Assembly: GCF_001945365.1 (NCBI RefSeq)
Contig: NZ_MSTQ01000026.1
Location: 1 to 64,000 of the forward strand
Source: Pseudomonas reinekei
Lineage (GTDB): Bacteria > Pseudomonadota > Gammaproteobacteria > Pseudomonadales > Pseudomonadaceae
Length of the DNA stretch: 64,000 nt
Reading direction: 5' to 3'
Shown here: positions 8,253 through 17,365 of the stretch, piece by piece
Numbering within the stretch: position 1 is the stretch's first letter
How the letters are laid out: every line of letters starts with the position of its first letter
The notes under the pieces: model-generated
The model's database searches: none
Seen by the model: only the letters and a program-made list of their open reading frames with translations
Told to the model about the DNA's origin: nothing
Translations under genes and position numbers: made by a program

Positions 8253-9434
8253 ATGCAAGAAGTCGTCATTGTCGCCGCCACGCGCACCGCGATCGGCAGT
8301 TTCCAGGGTTCGCTGGCCAATGTGTCCGCCGTCGACCTGGGCGCGGCCGTCATCCGCCAGCTGCTGGCACAAACCGGGCTCGACCCTGCACAGGTCGATG
8401 AAGTGATCATGGGCCAGGTGTTGACCGCCGGCGCCGGGCAAAACCCTGCGCGCCAGGCGTCGATCAAGGCCGGCCTGCCCTTCGCCGTGCCGGCCATGAC
8501 CCTGAACAAGGTCTGCGGCTCGGGCCTTAAAGCCTTGCATCTGGGCGCACAGGCGATTCGCTGCGGCGACGCTGACGTGATCATTGCCGGCGGCCAGGAA
8601 AACATGAGCCTGTCCAACTACGTCATGCCCGGAGCACGCACCGGTCTGCGCATGGGTCACGCGCAAATCGTCGACACCATGATCAGCGACGGCCTGTGGG
8701 ATGCGTTCAACGATTACCACATGGGCATCACCGCCGAGAATCTGGCCGAGAAATACAGCCTCAGCCGTGAGCAGCAGGATGCGTTTGCCGCCGCCTCGCA
8801 GCAGAAAGCCGTGGCCGCCATCGAAGCCGGGCGCTTCGTCGATGAAATCACCCCGATCCTGATCCCGCAGCGCAAGGGCGATCCGCTGTCCTTCGCCACC
8901 GACGAGCAGCCACGGGCTGGCACCACTGCCGAATCCCTGGGCAAACTCAAGGCTGCGTTCAAGAAGGACGGTTCGGTGACCGCCGGCAACGCCTCTTCGC
9001 TCAATGACGGCGCGGCCGCCGTGATCCTGATGAGCGCTGAAAAAGCCAAGGCCCTGGGCCTGCCGGTACTGGCCAAAATCGCCGCTTACGCCAACGCCGG
9101 CGTCGACCCGGCAATCATGGGTATCGGCCCGGTGTCGGCCACTCGCCGTTGCCTGGACAAGGCCGGTTGGTCCATCGATCAACTGGACCTGATCGAAGCC
9201 AACGAAGCGTTCGCCGCGCAATCGCTGGCCGTGGCCAAGGACCTGGAATGGGACTTGAACAAGGTCAACGTCAACGGCGGCGCCATCGCCCTCGGCCACC
9301 CGATCGGTGCCTCGGGTTGCCGCGTGCTGGTCACCCTGCTGCATGAAATGCTCAAGCGTGACGCCAAGAAAGGCCTCGCCACCCTGTGCATCGGTGGCGG
9401 TCAGGGCGTGGCCTTGGCGCTCGAACGAGCCTAA
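8253..9434 (+). CDS. atoB: Acetyl-CoA C-acetyltransferase (thiolase)
   Basis: 393 aa, the usual length for degradative/biosynthetic thiolase II. It cleaves acetoacetyl-CoA with CoA to two acetyl-CoA, or runs in reverse. Acyl-carrying Cys88 is in NKVCGSGLKAL; the active-site regions ANEAFAAQ, GGAIALGHPIGASG (His) and CIGGGQG (second Cys) are intact. ATG at 8253 is preferred over the upstream GTG (8238), since GAGG lies just before it. It ends the operon and is followed by a strong terminator. Confidence 0.95.
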   Translation: MQEVVIVAATRTAIGSFQGSLANVSAVDLGAAVIRQLLAQTGLDPAQVDEVIMGQVLTAGAGQNPARQASIKAGLPFAVPAMTLNKVCGSGLKALHLGAQAIRCGDADVIIAGGQENMSLSNYVMPGARTGLRMGHAQIVDTMISDGLWDAFNDYHMGITAENLAEKYSLSREQQDAFAAASQQKAVAAIEAGRFVDEITPILIPQRKGDPLSFATDEQPRAGTTAESLGKLKAAFKKDGSVTAGNASSLNDGAAAVILMSAEKAKALGLPVLAKIAAYANAGVDPAIMGIGPVSATRRCLDKAGWSIDQLDLIEANEAFAAQSLAVAKDLEWDLNKVNVNGGAIALGHPIGASGCRVLVTLLHEMLKRDAKKGLATLCIGGGQGVALALERA

Positions 9435-9489
9435 AGCGTTCAACAGGCTGCGCGGGGACCCACGAAGAACCGCTGCAGCCTGGACAAAC

Positions 9490-9524
9490 ACCCGGTGCGG
9501 TCCACGTCGCACCGGGTTCTTTTT
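9490..9524 (+). terminator. Rho-independent terminator of dhcA-dhcB-atoB
   Basis: A perfect 10-bp stem ACCCGGTGCG (9490-9499) with CGCACCGGGT (9508-9517), 8-nt loop, then TCTTTTT. It lies 55 nt after the thiolase stop. Confidence 0.95.
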
Positions 9525-9559
9525 ACCTGCGTTTTTTCAGGCGAACCGCGTTATCGTTC

Positions 9560-9625
9560 TTCGCAAGCAGGCTCGCTCCCACAAGGGAACGCGGTCAACT
9601 GTGAGAGCGAGCCTGCTCGCGAAGG
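9560..9625. repeat. REP doublet
   Basis: Inverted arms GCAAGCAGGCTCGCTCCCAC and GTGAGAGCGAGCCTGCTCGC face each other across about 20 nt, between the thiolase terminator and the end of the NRAMP gene. Confidence 0.85.
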
Positions 9626-9636
9626 GGCCAGACCTC

Positions 9637-10968
9637 TCACCCCAGAAACTGCAGGATCAACCAGCTATTCGCCCCACTGATCAGCACAAACAACCCCCAT
9701 GCCAACACCCGCGTTGGCAGCCTGTTCACCAGCGACCCCATCAACTGGCGGTCATTGGTCATGCGAATCAGCGGATACAACGCAAACGGCAGCTGCAGAC
9801 TCAGCACCACCTGACTCAACACCAGCAACTTGCCGATTGCATTTTCGCCCATCAGCCAGACGCCGATGAATGCCGGGATCAGTGCCAGCCCGCGGGTGAT
9901 CAGACGCCGTTGCCAGCATGGCAGACGCAGGTTCAGGTAACCCTCCATGATCACCTGGCCGGCGATGGTGCCGGTGAAGGTCGAACTCTGCCCTGAAGCC
10001 AACAGTGCGACGCCGAACAGCACACTGGCCAACGCCCCGCCCACCAAGGGATCGAGCAAGTGATAGGCGTCCTGGATGTCCACCACATCGCTATGCCCGG
10101 TCTGATGAAAGGCCGCCGCCGCGAGGATCAGGATTGCCGCGTTGACCATCAGCGCCAATGCCAGCGAGCCGATGGTGTCGATGCGTGCCAGTTTCACCGC
10201 ATCCTGTTTGCTGGCCAGGTCCTTGCCGATCAACCGGGTTTGCACAATCGAGGTGTGCAGGTACAGGTTATGCGGCATCACCGTGGCCCCAAGGATGCCG
10301 ATGGCCAGGTACAACGGCGCCGCATCACTGATGGCCGACAGCGATGGCTTGAAGCCTTGGGCGACCTCCGGCCAGTACGGTTTGATCAGCAGCAACTCGA
10401 CAAAAAAACAGGCGCCAATGGTCGCCACCAGTACCAGCATGATTGCTTCAAGTCGACGGAAACCCCGGTTCTGCAGAGCCAGTACCAGCAGGGTGTCGAA
10501 GGCCGTGAGGGCGATACCGAAGGTCAGCGAACAGCCCAGCAATAAATGGAAAGCCAGGGCACAACCGAGCACCTCGGCAAGGTCGGTGGCGATGATCGAT
10601 ATCTCCGCCAATGCCCATTGGGTGCGTGCGGTCCGTTGGCTGTAGCGCTCGCGGCACAATTGCGCCAGGTCACGCCCGGTGGCGATGCCCAGTCGCGAGC
10701 ACAGGCATTGCACCACCATCCCCGCCAGGCTCGCCAGCAGCACCACGAACAACAGGCTGTAGCCAAAGCGTGATCCAGCCTCGATGGCGGTGGCCCAGTT
10801 GCCCGGGTCCATGTAGCCGATGGAAACCAGCAAGCCGGGACCGGCAAAGCGCAGGACCCGCTTGAAGAACGATGCGCCGGGGTCCACGGCGACGGAACCC
10901 GCCACTTCCGGCGGGCAAAACGGCGCTGTGCCGATTTTGGGCAAACTGAATTTCACACGATGATCCAT
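9637..10968 (-). CDS. mntH: NRAMP family divalent metal/H+ symporter (MntH-like)
   Basis: 443 aa, about 11 membrane helices. NRAMP proteins import Mn2+ (also Fe2+) with protons across the inner membrane. The TM1 metal-binding motif DPGNW (in IGYMDPGNWATA) and the TM6 motif MPHNLYLH (in ILGATVMPHNLYLHTS) are intact, and a basic, family-typical linker follows (RLIGKDLASKQDAVKLARIDT). ATG at 10966-10968 is chosen over the TTG one codon upstream, though the ribosome site is weak. The gene is single. Manganese uptake may be relevant to the Mn-oxidase-type cluster 16 kb away, but no shared regulation is visible. Confidence 0.9.
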   Translation of the reverse strand: MDHRVKFSLPKIGTAPFCPPEVAGSVAVDPGASFFKRVLRFAGPGLLVSIGYMDPGNWATAIEAGSRFGYSLLFVVLLASLAGMVVQCLCSRLGIATGRDLAQLCRERYSQRTARTQWALAEISIIATDLAEVLGCALAFHLLLGCSLTFGIALTAFDTLLVLALQNRGFRRLEAIMLVLVATIGACFFVELLLIKPYWPEVAQGFKPSLSAISDAAPLYLAIGILGATVMPHNLYLHTSIVQTRLIGKDLASKQDAVKLARIDTIGSLALALMVNAAILILAAAAFHQTGHSDVVDIQDAYHLLDPLVGGALASVLFGVALLASGQSSTFTGTIAGQVIMEGYLNLRLPCWQRRLITRGLALIPAFIGVWLMGENAIGKLLVLSQVVLSLQLPFALYPLIRMTNDRQLMGSLVNRLPTRVLAWGLFVLISGANSWLILQFLG

Positions 10969-11207
10969 CAACAGGTGGGAAGGCGCAGGGTCGCCGGTAG
11001 ATCATCGCAAACTTTAGGGGGCAATGCCCAGCAACTGCTGGTGCAACTCGGTATCGCCGGGCGCGCGGATCGAGCCAGATGGCGAAAAAAGCTTGAGCCA
11101 ATGGCAGGTCGCTGGCGGTATTTTTGTATACAAAATCATCCAATCTGTAGCGCAATCTTCCAGCTGCAATGTTACCGTTGCTACCTCACACCAATGGAGA
11201 TGTGCGC

Positions 11208-11996
11208 GTGTTGATCCTCAAACTGCTGGTGATTCCTGGTTTCCTGCTGCTGATTTCCCTGGCCGGTAAACGCTGGGGCCCCAGCGTGGCGGGTTGGTTG
11301 TCCGGGTTGCCGGTGGTGGTCGGGCCGATCCTGTTTTTTCTCGCCATTGAACAAGGCGAGGCATTCGCCGCCCAATCGGCTATGGCAGCCCTGTCGGCCA
11401 TGTTCGCCATGATCGCCTTTTGCGTGACCTACGCGCAGGTCTGCCAACGCACGGGATGGCCGCTGGCATTGACGGTTTCATTAATAGTCTGGGCTGTGAT
11501 TGCCGTGGTGTTGTCACTGATGACGCCGTCGCTGCTGTTATCCGTGCTCGCCGCCGCGACCGCTCTTTTGGCCGCGCCTTACCTGTTTCCTTCCGTGCGA
11601 CCGGTCCTTGCCGGCCCGGCACCGAAGTCCGACAAATTGCTGCTGCGCATGGTCGCCGGCGCCCTGCTCACCCTCGCTGTTACCTGGTTGGCCAGCACCG
11701 TCGGCGACCGCTGGAGCGGCCTGCTCGCGGTGTTCCCGGTGCTGGGCAGTGTGATGGCGGTGTTCTCCCAACAAACCCGCGGCCCAGCCTTTACCGCCGT
11801 GCTGCTGCGGGCGACGGCCACGGGCATGTATTCGTTTTCGGCGTTCTGCCTGGTGGTGACATTGGCCTTGCCCAGCATGGGCATGCTCGGCTTCGGCCTC
11901 GGTGTCGCCGTCTCAGTGGCCATGCTCGGGGTCACTCGGCGCCTGCTGGCAAAACCGGTGTGCAGCGCTACTCCCTCAACGATTTCAAACGAATAG
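11208..11996 (+). CDS. Integral membrane protein of unknown function
   Basis: 262 aa, almost wholly hydrophobic, with about eight or nine predicted helices and a short Ser/Thr-rich tail. LAGKRWGPSVAGWLSGLPVVVGPILFF near the start resembles an internally repeated glycine-rich membrane motif (compare VGDRWSGLLAVFPVLGSVMAVF in the second half), suggesting a duplicated fold, perhaps a small transporter. GTG at 11208 is chosen because GGAG lies 8 nt upstream; an in-frame ATG at 11169 has no ribosome site. It is divergent from the NRAMP gene. No function can be assigned. Confidence 0.7.
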   Translation: MLILKLLVIPGFLLLISLAGKRWGPSVAGWLSGLPVVVGPILFFLAIEQGEAFAAQSAMAALSAMFAMIAFCVTYAQVCQRTGWPLALTVSLIVWAVIAVVLSLMTPSLLLSVLAAATALLAAPYLFPSVRPVLAGPAPKSDKLLLRMVAGALLTLAVTWLASTVGDRWSGLLAVFPVLGSVMAVFSQQTRGPAFTAVLLRATATGMYSFSAFCLVVTLALPSMGMLGFGLGVAVSVAMLGVTRRLLAKPVCSATPSTISNE

Positions 11997-12144
11997 AGCA
12001 ACGGCCCGTACGTCAATCGAACGGGCTCGCCCACCATCGGCCTCGGTTCAAACCACGCGACCGTCTGTTACCCCGCACTGGAATGCCTCACAACCTCCAT
12101 GGGATGATCGCCCACCATCGCGCGACCATCCCTGGAGATATCGA

Positions 12145-12717
12145 ATGTCACTGTTGAGTAAAAAAGCCGTTGTCCTGTTGCTGGCAGCGGCGGCCAGCCT
12201 GGGGGCTTTGAGTGCGCAGGCGGCCAAGGCGCCCGCCAAGGATGCGGCGCAGACGCAAAAGGTCTCGATGCTCGGCGGCAAGTTCACGTTCACCCTGCCC
12301 AAGGGTTTCGTCGCCAATGCCCTGCCAACCAGCCCTACCGGCGCAAGCGGCACCATGTACGCCAACGAAGCCACCAAAACGGTGGTGATCGCTGCAGAAA
12401 ACAATTTGCCGGAAGGCGTCACGGTCAAGGATAACGATGGCGAATTTCTGGACGGCACAGCGGCCGATTTCGACTCGGCACAACGCAAGGCGCTGCCCGA
12501 TTACAACAAGCTGAGTGAGAAAAGCCTGACCCTGAAGAGTACTGGCCTGGGCCTGCGTCAGGTGGACAGCACCGCCACCCAGGGCGGCGGCCAGACCCTC
12601 AACACCACGCTGATGGGTGCGTCCGGCGGCCGCATGACCGTGGTTCAGGTCATTTCCCGCCCAGGGGACATGGCCGCCCACGAAACGCTGATCAAGCAGA
12701 TCGTCAGCGGCAAGTAA
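12145..12717 (+). CDS. Secreted protein of unknown function
   Basis: 190 aa. A classical signal peptide covers about residues 1-26 (MSLLSKKAVVLLLAAAASL, then cleavage near AQA). The mature part is a compact alpha/beta domain with GGKFTFTLPKGFVA and a C-terminal GGRMTVVQVISRPGDM strand pattern, resembling PsbP/DcrB-like single-domain periplasmic proteins, though this is only a fold impression. ATG at 12145 follows TGGAG. It stands alone, ending 3 nt before the convergent esterase gene. Confidence 0.75.
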   Translation: MSLLSKKAVVLLLAAAASLGALSAQAAKAPAKDAAQTQKVSMLGGKFTFTLPKGFVANALPTSPTGASGTMYANEATKTVVIAAENNLPEGVTVKDNDGEFLDGTAADFDSAQRKALPDYNKLSEKSLTLKSTGLGLRQVDSTATQGGGQTLNTTLMGASGGRMTVVQVISRPGDMAAHETLIKQIVSGK

Positions 12718-12720
12718 GTA

Positions 12721-13437
12721 TCAGGGGTTGAGGCGCTGCAGCCAGGCGCTCAAATCCTGAACCTCTTCGGCACTGATGCTGTGACCAACCCCCTGATAGG
12801 CGTGAAACTCGGGTTCGAGTGAAATGCTCTGCAACAGGCTGTTGGCTTCGGTGCCGTCGCTGTAAGGCAGGCGTTTGTCCGCCGTGCCATGACCAATGAA
12901 AATCGCCAGCGACTGACGCTTTTCATCCGGTATCAATTCAGACCGGAGCACCGGCAGAATCCGCCCGCTCAACGCGGCAATCCCGCCCACGGCCTCGGGA
13001 TGGCGCAGGGCCACCTCATAGGACATGATCGCGCCCTGACTGAACCCCACCAAGAACACCTTGTCCGGTTGTGTGTGATATTTCTCCGTCGCCTGGCTGA
13101 TGAAATCCAGTAACAACTGACCGCTGGACTTCAGATCATCCGTCTCGCCGTTGTAGGCACCCTCACCTTTTTTGCGAAACCACTGATAGCTGCCTTCCTG
13201 CATCACCCTCGGCGCCCGCACCGACAGGTAGGTGTATGGCTTGGGCAATTCATCCTTGATGCCGAACAGATCCTGCTCGTTACTGCCGTAACCGTGGAGG
13301 AAAATCACCAGGGGTTGATCGCGGGATTCGGGGGTGGCCTGCGCCAGGTATTTGAGCGGCAGGTCGGTTTGCAGCGGGGTTTGAGCGTGAACAGCGGCGG
13401 ATGCCAGCAGCGTGAGCAGAGCGAGAATCTTCAACAT
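12721..13437 (-). CDS. Exported alpha/beta-hydrolase (carboxylesterase, YpfH-like)
   Basis: 238 aa with an N-terminal signal peptide (MLKILALLTLLASAAVHA). Hydrolase motifs in order: oxyanion-hole HGYG (LVIFLHGYGSNE), nucleophile elbow GFSQG, acid residue in GHGTADKRLP and His in GVGHSIS. This is the serine esterase/phospholipase (Abhydrolase_2) pattern, probably acting on short-chain esters in the periplasm. ATG at 13435-13437 is preceded by GGAAGG. It seems to be monocistronic. Confidence 0.85.
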   Translation of the reverse strand: MLKILALLTLLASAAVHAQTPLQTDLPLKYLAQATPESRDQPLVIFLHGYGSNEQDLFGIKDELPKPYTYLSVRAPRVMQEGSYQWFRKKGEGAYNGETDDLKSSGQLLLDFISQATEKYHTQPDKVFLVGFSQGAIMSYEVALRHPEAVGGIAALSGRILPVLRSELIPDEKRQSLAIFIGHGTADKRLPYSDGTEANSLLQSISLEPEFHAYQGVGHSISAEEVQDLSAWLQRLNP

Positions 13438-13549
13438 AAGCCTTCCTTCACAGTGCGCAGGATTCGAAGAAGAGCCTAACACTGTGAAGCGGGCCGAAGC
13501 ATCCAGGGTGTGACGATGAGGCCTTTTGTGGCACCCACGAACATCCTGC

Positions 13550-14662
13550 TCAATCGTTGATCAACTTGCCCACACGAATCGGCTCACGCCCCGCCACTTT
13601 CGCCTGCCACGTCCCCGGTTGCGTATAACGCCCGCGATCAATGGCAAACAGCACGCCGCTGGTGCCTGCGCGCACGGTGGTGACCTTATCGTTCAACGGG
13701 TCGACCACTTCAAACAGTGCATCGCCCTTCTCCACCCATTCCCCGGCTTCGCGCAGAAAACTGACCACCCCGTGATGCGGTGCGAACAGGTACTCGGTGC
13801 CTTCGAACGGCATGCCTTCACAGCATTCGCTCGGCGCCGACGGCCATTGGCCCTGGATGAAACCCTGTTCGGCAAGAAAGCCCAGAATTGCCTCGCAATT
13901 GGCTTGCGCCTGCTCGACCCGAGTGTCGCCCATGCTGCCCAGTTCCAGGGTAGTCGCCAGGTTAGCCGGTGGAATCGCTGCCTCAGGGAACGCTCGGGCC
14001 AGGCGCAACCATGGCGAAGAACAGGACTCGTCGAACGAACTGCCGCCGGAATCCTCGCACAGCAACGCCACGCCCGCCTTCAAACGCGCGGCCAGGGATT
14101 GCCACTGCGGCCAGTGTTGCGGCAGCGCATACACATGAATGGCCGCCTCGAAATCGCAATGCAGATCGAGGGTGATGTCAGCATCGCAGGCATGGCGCAG
14201 CAACAGACGATGCAGGCCTTCCAGCTGCGAAGCCGGCGCCGGCAAGCCATCGAGCACCTGGCCCATGGTCTGGCGGATCAGTGCGGTGTTCGCCTCGGCG
14301 TCGCTGCCCAGCCGATCACCGATCAACCGCGCCACGGGGGCACTGAGTTCAACGAACGAACGGTTGAAATTCTTGCCGCTGCCCAATTCGAAGCGGCCCA
14401 TGTGACTGCCTTGCAAGTGCTGATCGAGCCCGATGGGGTTGGCCACCGGTACCAGTTCGATCACGCCCTGCAGTTGGCCCTGGCGCTCAAGTTCGGCCAG
14501 GCGCTTTTTCAGTTCCCAGGCCGTGCGCATGCCCGGCAGTTCGTCTGCGTGCAGGCTGGCCTGGATGTACACCTTGCGAGCCCCCACGCCATAACGAAAC
14601 ACACTGAGGGTGCGCTCGGTACCGAGGTGGCTCCAGGGCAGTGAGTGGTCGATGCGTTGCAT
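13550..14662 (-). CDS. Succinylglutamate desuccinylase/aspartoacylase family (M14) deacylase
   Basis: 370 aa, AstE/AspA-like zinc carboxypeptidase fold. Zinc ligands: His and Glu in ASLHADELPG (about residues 38 and 41) and His in TLDLHCDFE. GSGKNFNRSF is the substrate-binding region and PHHGVVSFLREAGEWVEKGD is the C-terminal beta domain of the family. ATG at 14662 has GGAG 7 nt upstream. In P. aeruginosa a homologue (PA0891) sits inside the aot arginine/ornithine transport operon; here it lies downstream of an aotJ-like gene but without the permease genes. Substrate unknown; probably an N-acyl amino acid. Confidence 0.83.
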   Translation of the reverse strand: MQRIDHSLPWSHLGTERTLSVFRYGVGARKVYIQASLHADELPGMRTAWELKKRLAELERQGQLQGVIELVPVANPIGLDQHLQGSHMGRFELGSGKNFNRSFVELSAPVARLIGDRLGSDAEANTALIRQTMGQVLDGLPAPASQLEGLHRLLLRHACDADITLDLHCDFEAAIHVYALPQHWPQWQSLAARLKAGVALLCEDSGGSSFDESCSSPWLRLARAFPEAAIPPANLATTLELGSMGDTRVEQAQANCEAILGFLAEQGFIQGQWPSAPSECCEGMPFEGTEYLFAPHHGVVSFLREAGEWVEKGDALFEVVDPLNDKVTTVRAGTSGVLFAIDRGRYTQPGTWQAKVAGREPIRVGKLIND

Positions 14663-14695
14663 GGGAGAACTCCAGAATCAAGGCCGTCGAGATCA

Positions 14696-14787
14696 CTGTG
14701 GGAGCGAGCTTGCTCGCGATGACGGTGTATCAGACGCTGATGCAGTGACTGATAAGTCCCAATCGCGAGCAAGCTCGCTCCCACAGG
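14696..14787. repeat. REP doublet
   Basis: Inverted arms GTGGGAGCGAGCTTGCTCGC and GCGAGCAAGCTCGCTCCCAC are nearly perfect complements, separated by about 47 nt, in the gap between the binding-protein and M14 genes. Confidence 0.9.
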
Positions 14788-14812
14788 TTTCTCGTTTTAC
14801 GAAAAAGAGCGC

Positions 14813-14850
14813 GTAAAAAAGTGGCCACCGCGTCAACGGGGCCACTTTTC
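14813..14850 (-). terminator. Rho-independent terminator of the binding-protein gene
   Basis: AAAAGTGGCC (14817-14826) pairs with GGCCACTTTT (14840-14849). On the minus strand the stem runs into a six-T tail. It lies 12 nt past the stop codon of the amino-acid-binding protein, so the M14 gene downstream needs readthrough or its own promoter. Confidence 0.88.
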
Positions 14851-14861
14851 TCTACGGCGTA

Positions 14862-15641
14862 TTAATGGCCGTACACGTCAAAGGCGAAGTACTTGTCTTG
14901 CACTTGCTTGTATTTGCCATTGGCGCGGATTTCAGTGATGGCGGTGTTGAATTTGTCCGCCAGCTCTTTATCACCCTTGCGCACCGCAATACCGGCGCCG
15001 CCGCCGAAGTACTTGGCGTCTTCATAGGTCGGGCCGACGAAGGCAAAACCTTTACCGGCGTCGGTCTTCAGGAAACCGTCGTCCAGGTTGACCGAGTCGG
15101 CCAGCAGCGCGTCGATACGGCCAGAGACCATGTCCAGGTTGGCTTCCTGCTGGGAACCGTAACGCACCAGCTCAATACCGGCCGGCACCAGCACTTCGGT
15201 GGCGAAGCGGTCGTGGGTACTGGCGCGCAGTACACCCACCTTCTTGCCTTTGAGTTCGGTCAGCGGATCCTTGATGTCGGTACCTGCCTTCATCACGAAG
15301 CGCGCCGGCGTGTGGTAGTACTTGATGGTGAAATCGACATTCTTCTTGCGATCGTCGGTGATGGTCATGGACGACAGGATCGCATCGATTTTCTTGACCT
15401 TCAGTGCCGGGATCAGGCCGTCGAACTCTTGCTCGACCCAGGTGCACTTCACTTTCATCTGCTCGCACAGCGCGTCGCCGATGTCGACGTCGAAGCCCGT
15501 CAGCTTGCCGTCAGGGGTTTTCATCGAGAATGGCGGGTAACCGGCTTCGATACCGATGCGGATCGGCTTGGCGTCTTCGGCCACGGCGGTCAGGGACAAC
15601 ATCGACAGTGCCAGGGCACCGAACATCACTAGCTTCTTCAT
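14862..15641 (-). CDS. Periplasmic basic amino-acid-binding protein (AotJ/ArgT-like)
   Basis: 259 aa, cluster 3 solute-binding protein with a signal peptide (MKKLVMFGALALSMLSLTAVA). The mature start PIRIGIEAGYPPFSMK, the family signature GFDVDIGDALCEQM, and SSMTITDDRKKNVDFT are the ligand-site blocks for lysine/arginine/ornithine/histidine binders. The two cysteines in ALCEQMKVKC match the conserved disulfide. RBS AGGAG precedes the ATG. No permease or ATPase genes are beside it, so it must feed a transporter encoded elsewhere or act in sensing. Confidence 0.9.
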   Translation of the reverse strand: MKKLVMFGALALSMLSLTAVAEDAKPIRIGIEAGYPPFSMKTPDGKLTGFDVDIGDALCEQMKVKCTWVEQEFDGLIPALKVKKIDAILSSMTITDDRKKNVDFTIKYYHTPARFVMKAGTDIKDPLTELKGKKVGVLRASTHDRFATEVLVPAGIELVRYGSQQEANLDMVSGRIDALLADSVNLDDGFLKTDAGKGFAFVGPTYEDAKYFGGGAGIAVRKGDKELADKFNTAITEIRANGKYKQVQDKYFAFDVYGH

Positions 15642-15833
15642 TTATAACTCCTGTGTGCGGAGGCTTTTATTGGCAGCTTCGATTGGCATCTTTCGGTCAC
15701 AGCGTGTGGCTGACAAGGACCGAAGTGGCCGGCAGTCTATGGTGGCTTGAGCCACGTCAATTGTTTCGAAGCGACAAATAAATATAAAAAAAGGCCAGGA
15801 TGTTGCGGTGACGCTGGATGACTATTTAAAAGA

Positions 15834-16268
15834 TCAACATTCGCATCCGATCACATTATTCACCGGCTGCGACGTCGCAACGTTTAAAGCGAAGCCTTCA
15901 TCCAGCCAGCCAGTCACGCCGCCGATCATCTCCTTGACCGGGTGACCCAGCGCCGCCAGTTTCACTGCCGCCTTGTTCGCGCCGTTGCAATGCGGTCCGG
16001 CGCAATAGACCACGAACAGACTGGATTTGGGGTAAGTCGCCAGGCGTTCAGCGTTGAGCAGTCGCCCCGGAATATTGATCGCCCCCGGCACGTGGCCCCG
16101 CTCGAAGGCCAACGGACCGCGCACATCGACCAGAATAAAATCCACCACGCCAGCCGCCTGACTGCCATGAACGTCGGAGCAATCGGTTTCAAAGGTCAGA
16201 CGATTGCTGAAGTGCATCAGGGCAATGGCCGAAGGGGCTGCAGGTATTTCGCGGACCAGGCTGGTCAT
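15834..16268 (-). CDS. Rhodanese-like domain protein
   Basis: 144 aa, single rhodanese domain. DVRGPLAFERGHVPGAINIPG is the CH2A-type signature and the active-site loop begins at YCAGPHCNGANKA, with Cys as likely sulfur acceptor; GGVTGWLDEGF is the C-terminal rhodanese signature. Rhodaneses transfer sulfane sulfur to thiophilic acceptors. ATG at 16266-16268 is used; the longer frame upstream overlaps the neighbour's promoter. It is divergent (100 bp) from an FtrA-like regulator, a pairing seen in other Pseudomonas, suggesting local control. Confidence 0.85.
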   Translation of the reverse strand: MTSLVREIPAAPSAIALMHFSNRLTFETDCSDVHGSQAAGVVDFILVDVRGPLAFERGHVPGAINIPGRLLNAERLATYPKSSLFVVYCAGPHCNGANKAAVKLAALGHPVKEMIGGVTGWLDEGFALNVATSQPVNNVIGCEC

Positions 16269-16368
16269 GGGTTTGTGCTCCAGAGTTTTGGGGGGTGGAC
16301 AGACTTTATCTGCCGGCCACTTGCGGCTAAAGTGGCGCACAAGACACTTACCGGGAACTTTCCGCCAA

Positions 16369-17343
16369 ATGCAGCCCACCCCTGGATTGGTCGCGATTCT
16401 GGCCTACGATGGCCTCTGCACCTTCGAGTTCGGCATCGCCGTGGAGGTCTTCGGCCTCGCGCGGCCGGAGTTCGATTTCCCTTGGTACAGCCATCAGATC
16501 GCAGCCGTCGATCAAGGCCCCATGCGTGCCATGGGCGGTATTCAAGTGCTGGCCGATGGCGGCCTGGAATTGCTGGAGCAGGCGCGGACCATCATCATTC
16601 CCGGCTGGCGTGACCGCCACGCCGCCGTGCCTGACGCACTGCTCGCCGCGCTGCGCAAGGCCCACGCCCGGGGCGCACGTTTGTTGTCGATCTGTTCGGG
16701 TGTCTTCGTGCTGGCTGCCACCGGTTTGCTCGACGGACGCAGCGCCACCACTCACTGGCGCTATGCGAGCGAACTGGCGGAGCGTTTTCCCAATATTCTG
16801 GTGGACCCGGACGTGCTGTACGTCGACTCGGGCCAGTTGATCACCTCGGCCGGCAGCGCGGCCGGCATCGATGCTTGCCTGCATCTGGTGGCGCGGGATT
16901 TCGGCACGCAGGTGGCCAACTCGGTCGCTCGACGTCTGGTGATGTCGCCGCAACGCAGCGGTGGCCAGGCGCAGTTCATTCCGACACCGGTCAGCCCGAC
17001 CCCACGCAGCGATCTTTCCCGCGTCATGCAGTGGGCGCGCGAGCGTCTGCATGAACCTCTGGAAGTGCGCGACCTGGCCAGCGAAGCGGCCATGAGTGAA
17101 CGCACATTTTTGCGGCGCTTCAGCGAGGCCAGCGGGCAGTCGCCGAAAACGTGGCTGCAACATGAACGGTTGGGGCGTGCGCGTGAGTTGCTGGAAAGCA
17201 CCGACCACACTACCGAGCAGATTGCCCTGCGCTGTGGTTATCGGTCGGTGGAAAGTTTTCGGGTGGCGTTCCGCAGTGTCGTCGGAGTGCCGCCGTCGGT
17301 GTATCGGGAGCGGTTTGGCCGGCAGACAAAGGCCATTTCCTGA
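16369..17343 (+). CDS. GlxA/FtrA-type AraC family transcriptional regulator
   Basis: 324 aa. N-terminal DJ-1/PfpI-like domain (residues ~8-180: ILAYDGLCTFEFGIAVEVF, RLLSICSGVFVLAATGLLDG with the Cys elbow, THWRYA) and a C-terminal AraC helix-turn-helix pair (DLASEAAMSERTFLRRF; CGYRSVESFRVAFR). The DJ-1 domain in this class senses a small molecule and is not thought to be catalytic. ATG at 16369 lacks a strong ribosome site. It is divergent from the rhodanese gene, its most likely target. This matches the FtrA subgroup. Confidence 0.88.
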   Translation: MQPTPGLVAILAYDGLCTFEFGIAVEVFGLARPEFDFPWYSHQIAAVDQGPMRAMGGIQVLADGGLELLEQARTIIIPGWRDRHAAVPDALLAALRKAHARGARLLSICSGVFVLAATGLLDGRSATTHWRYASELAERFPNILVDPDVLYVDSGQLITSAGSAAGIDACLHLVARDFGTQVANSVARRLVMSPQRSGGQAQFIPTPVSPTPRSDLSRVMQWARERLHEPLEVRDLASEAAMSERTFLRRFSEASGQSPKTWLQHERLGRARELLESTDHTTEQIALRCGYRSVESFRVAFRSVVGVPPSVYRERFGRQTKAIS

Positions 17344-17365
17344 GGTCGCCCAAAACCGCCTCGGT

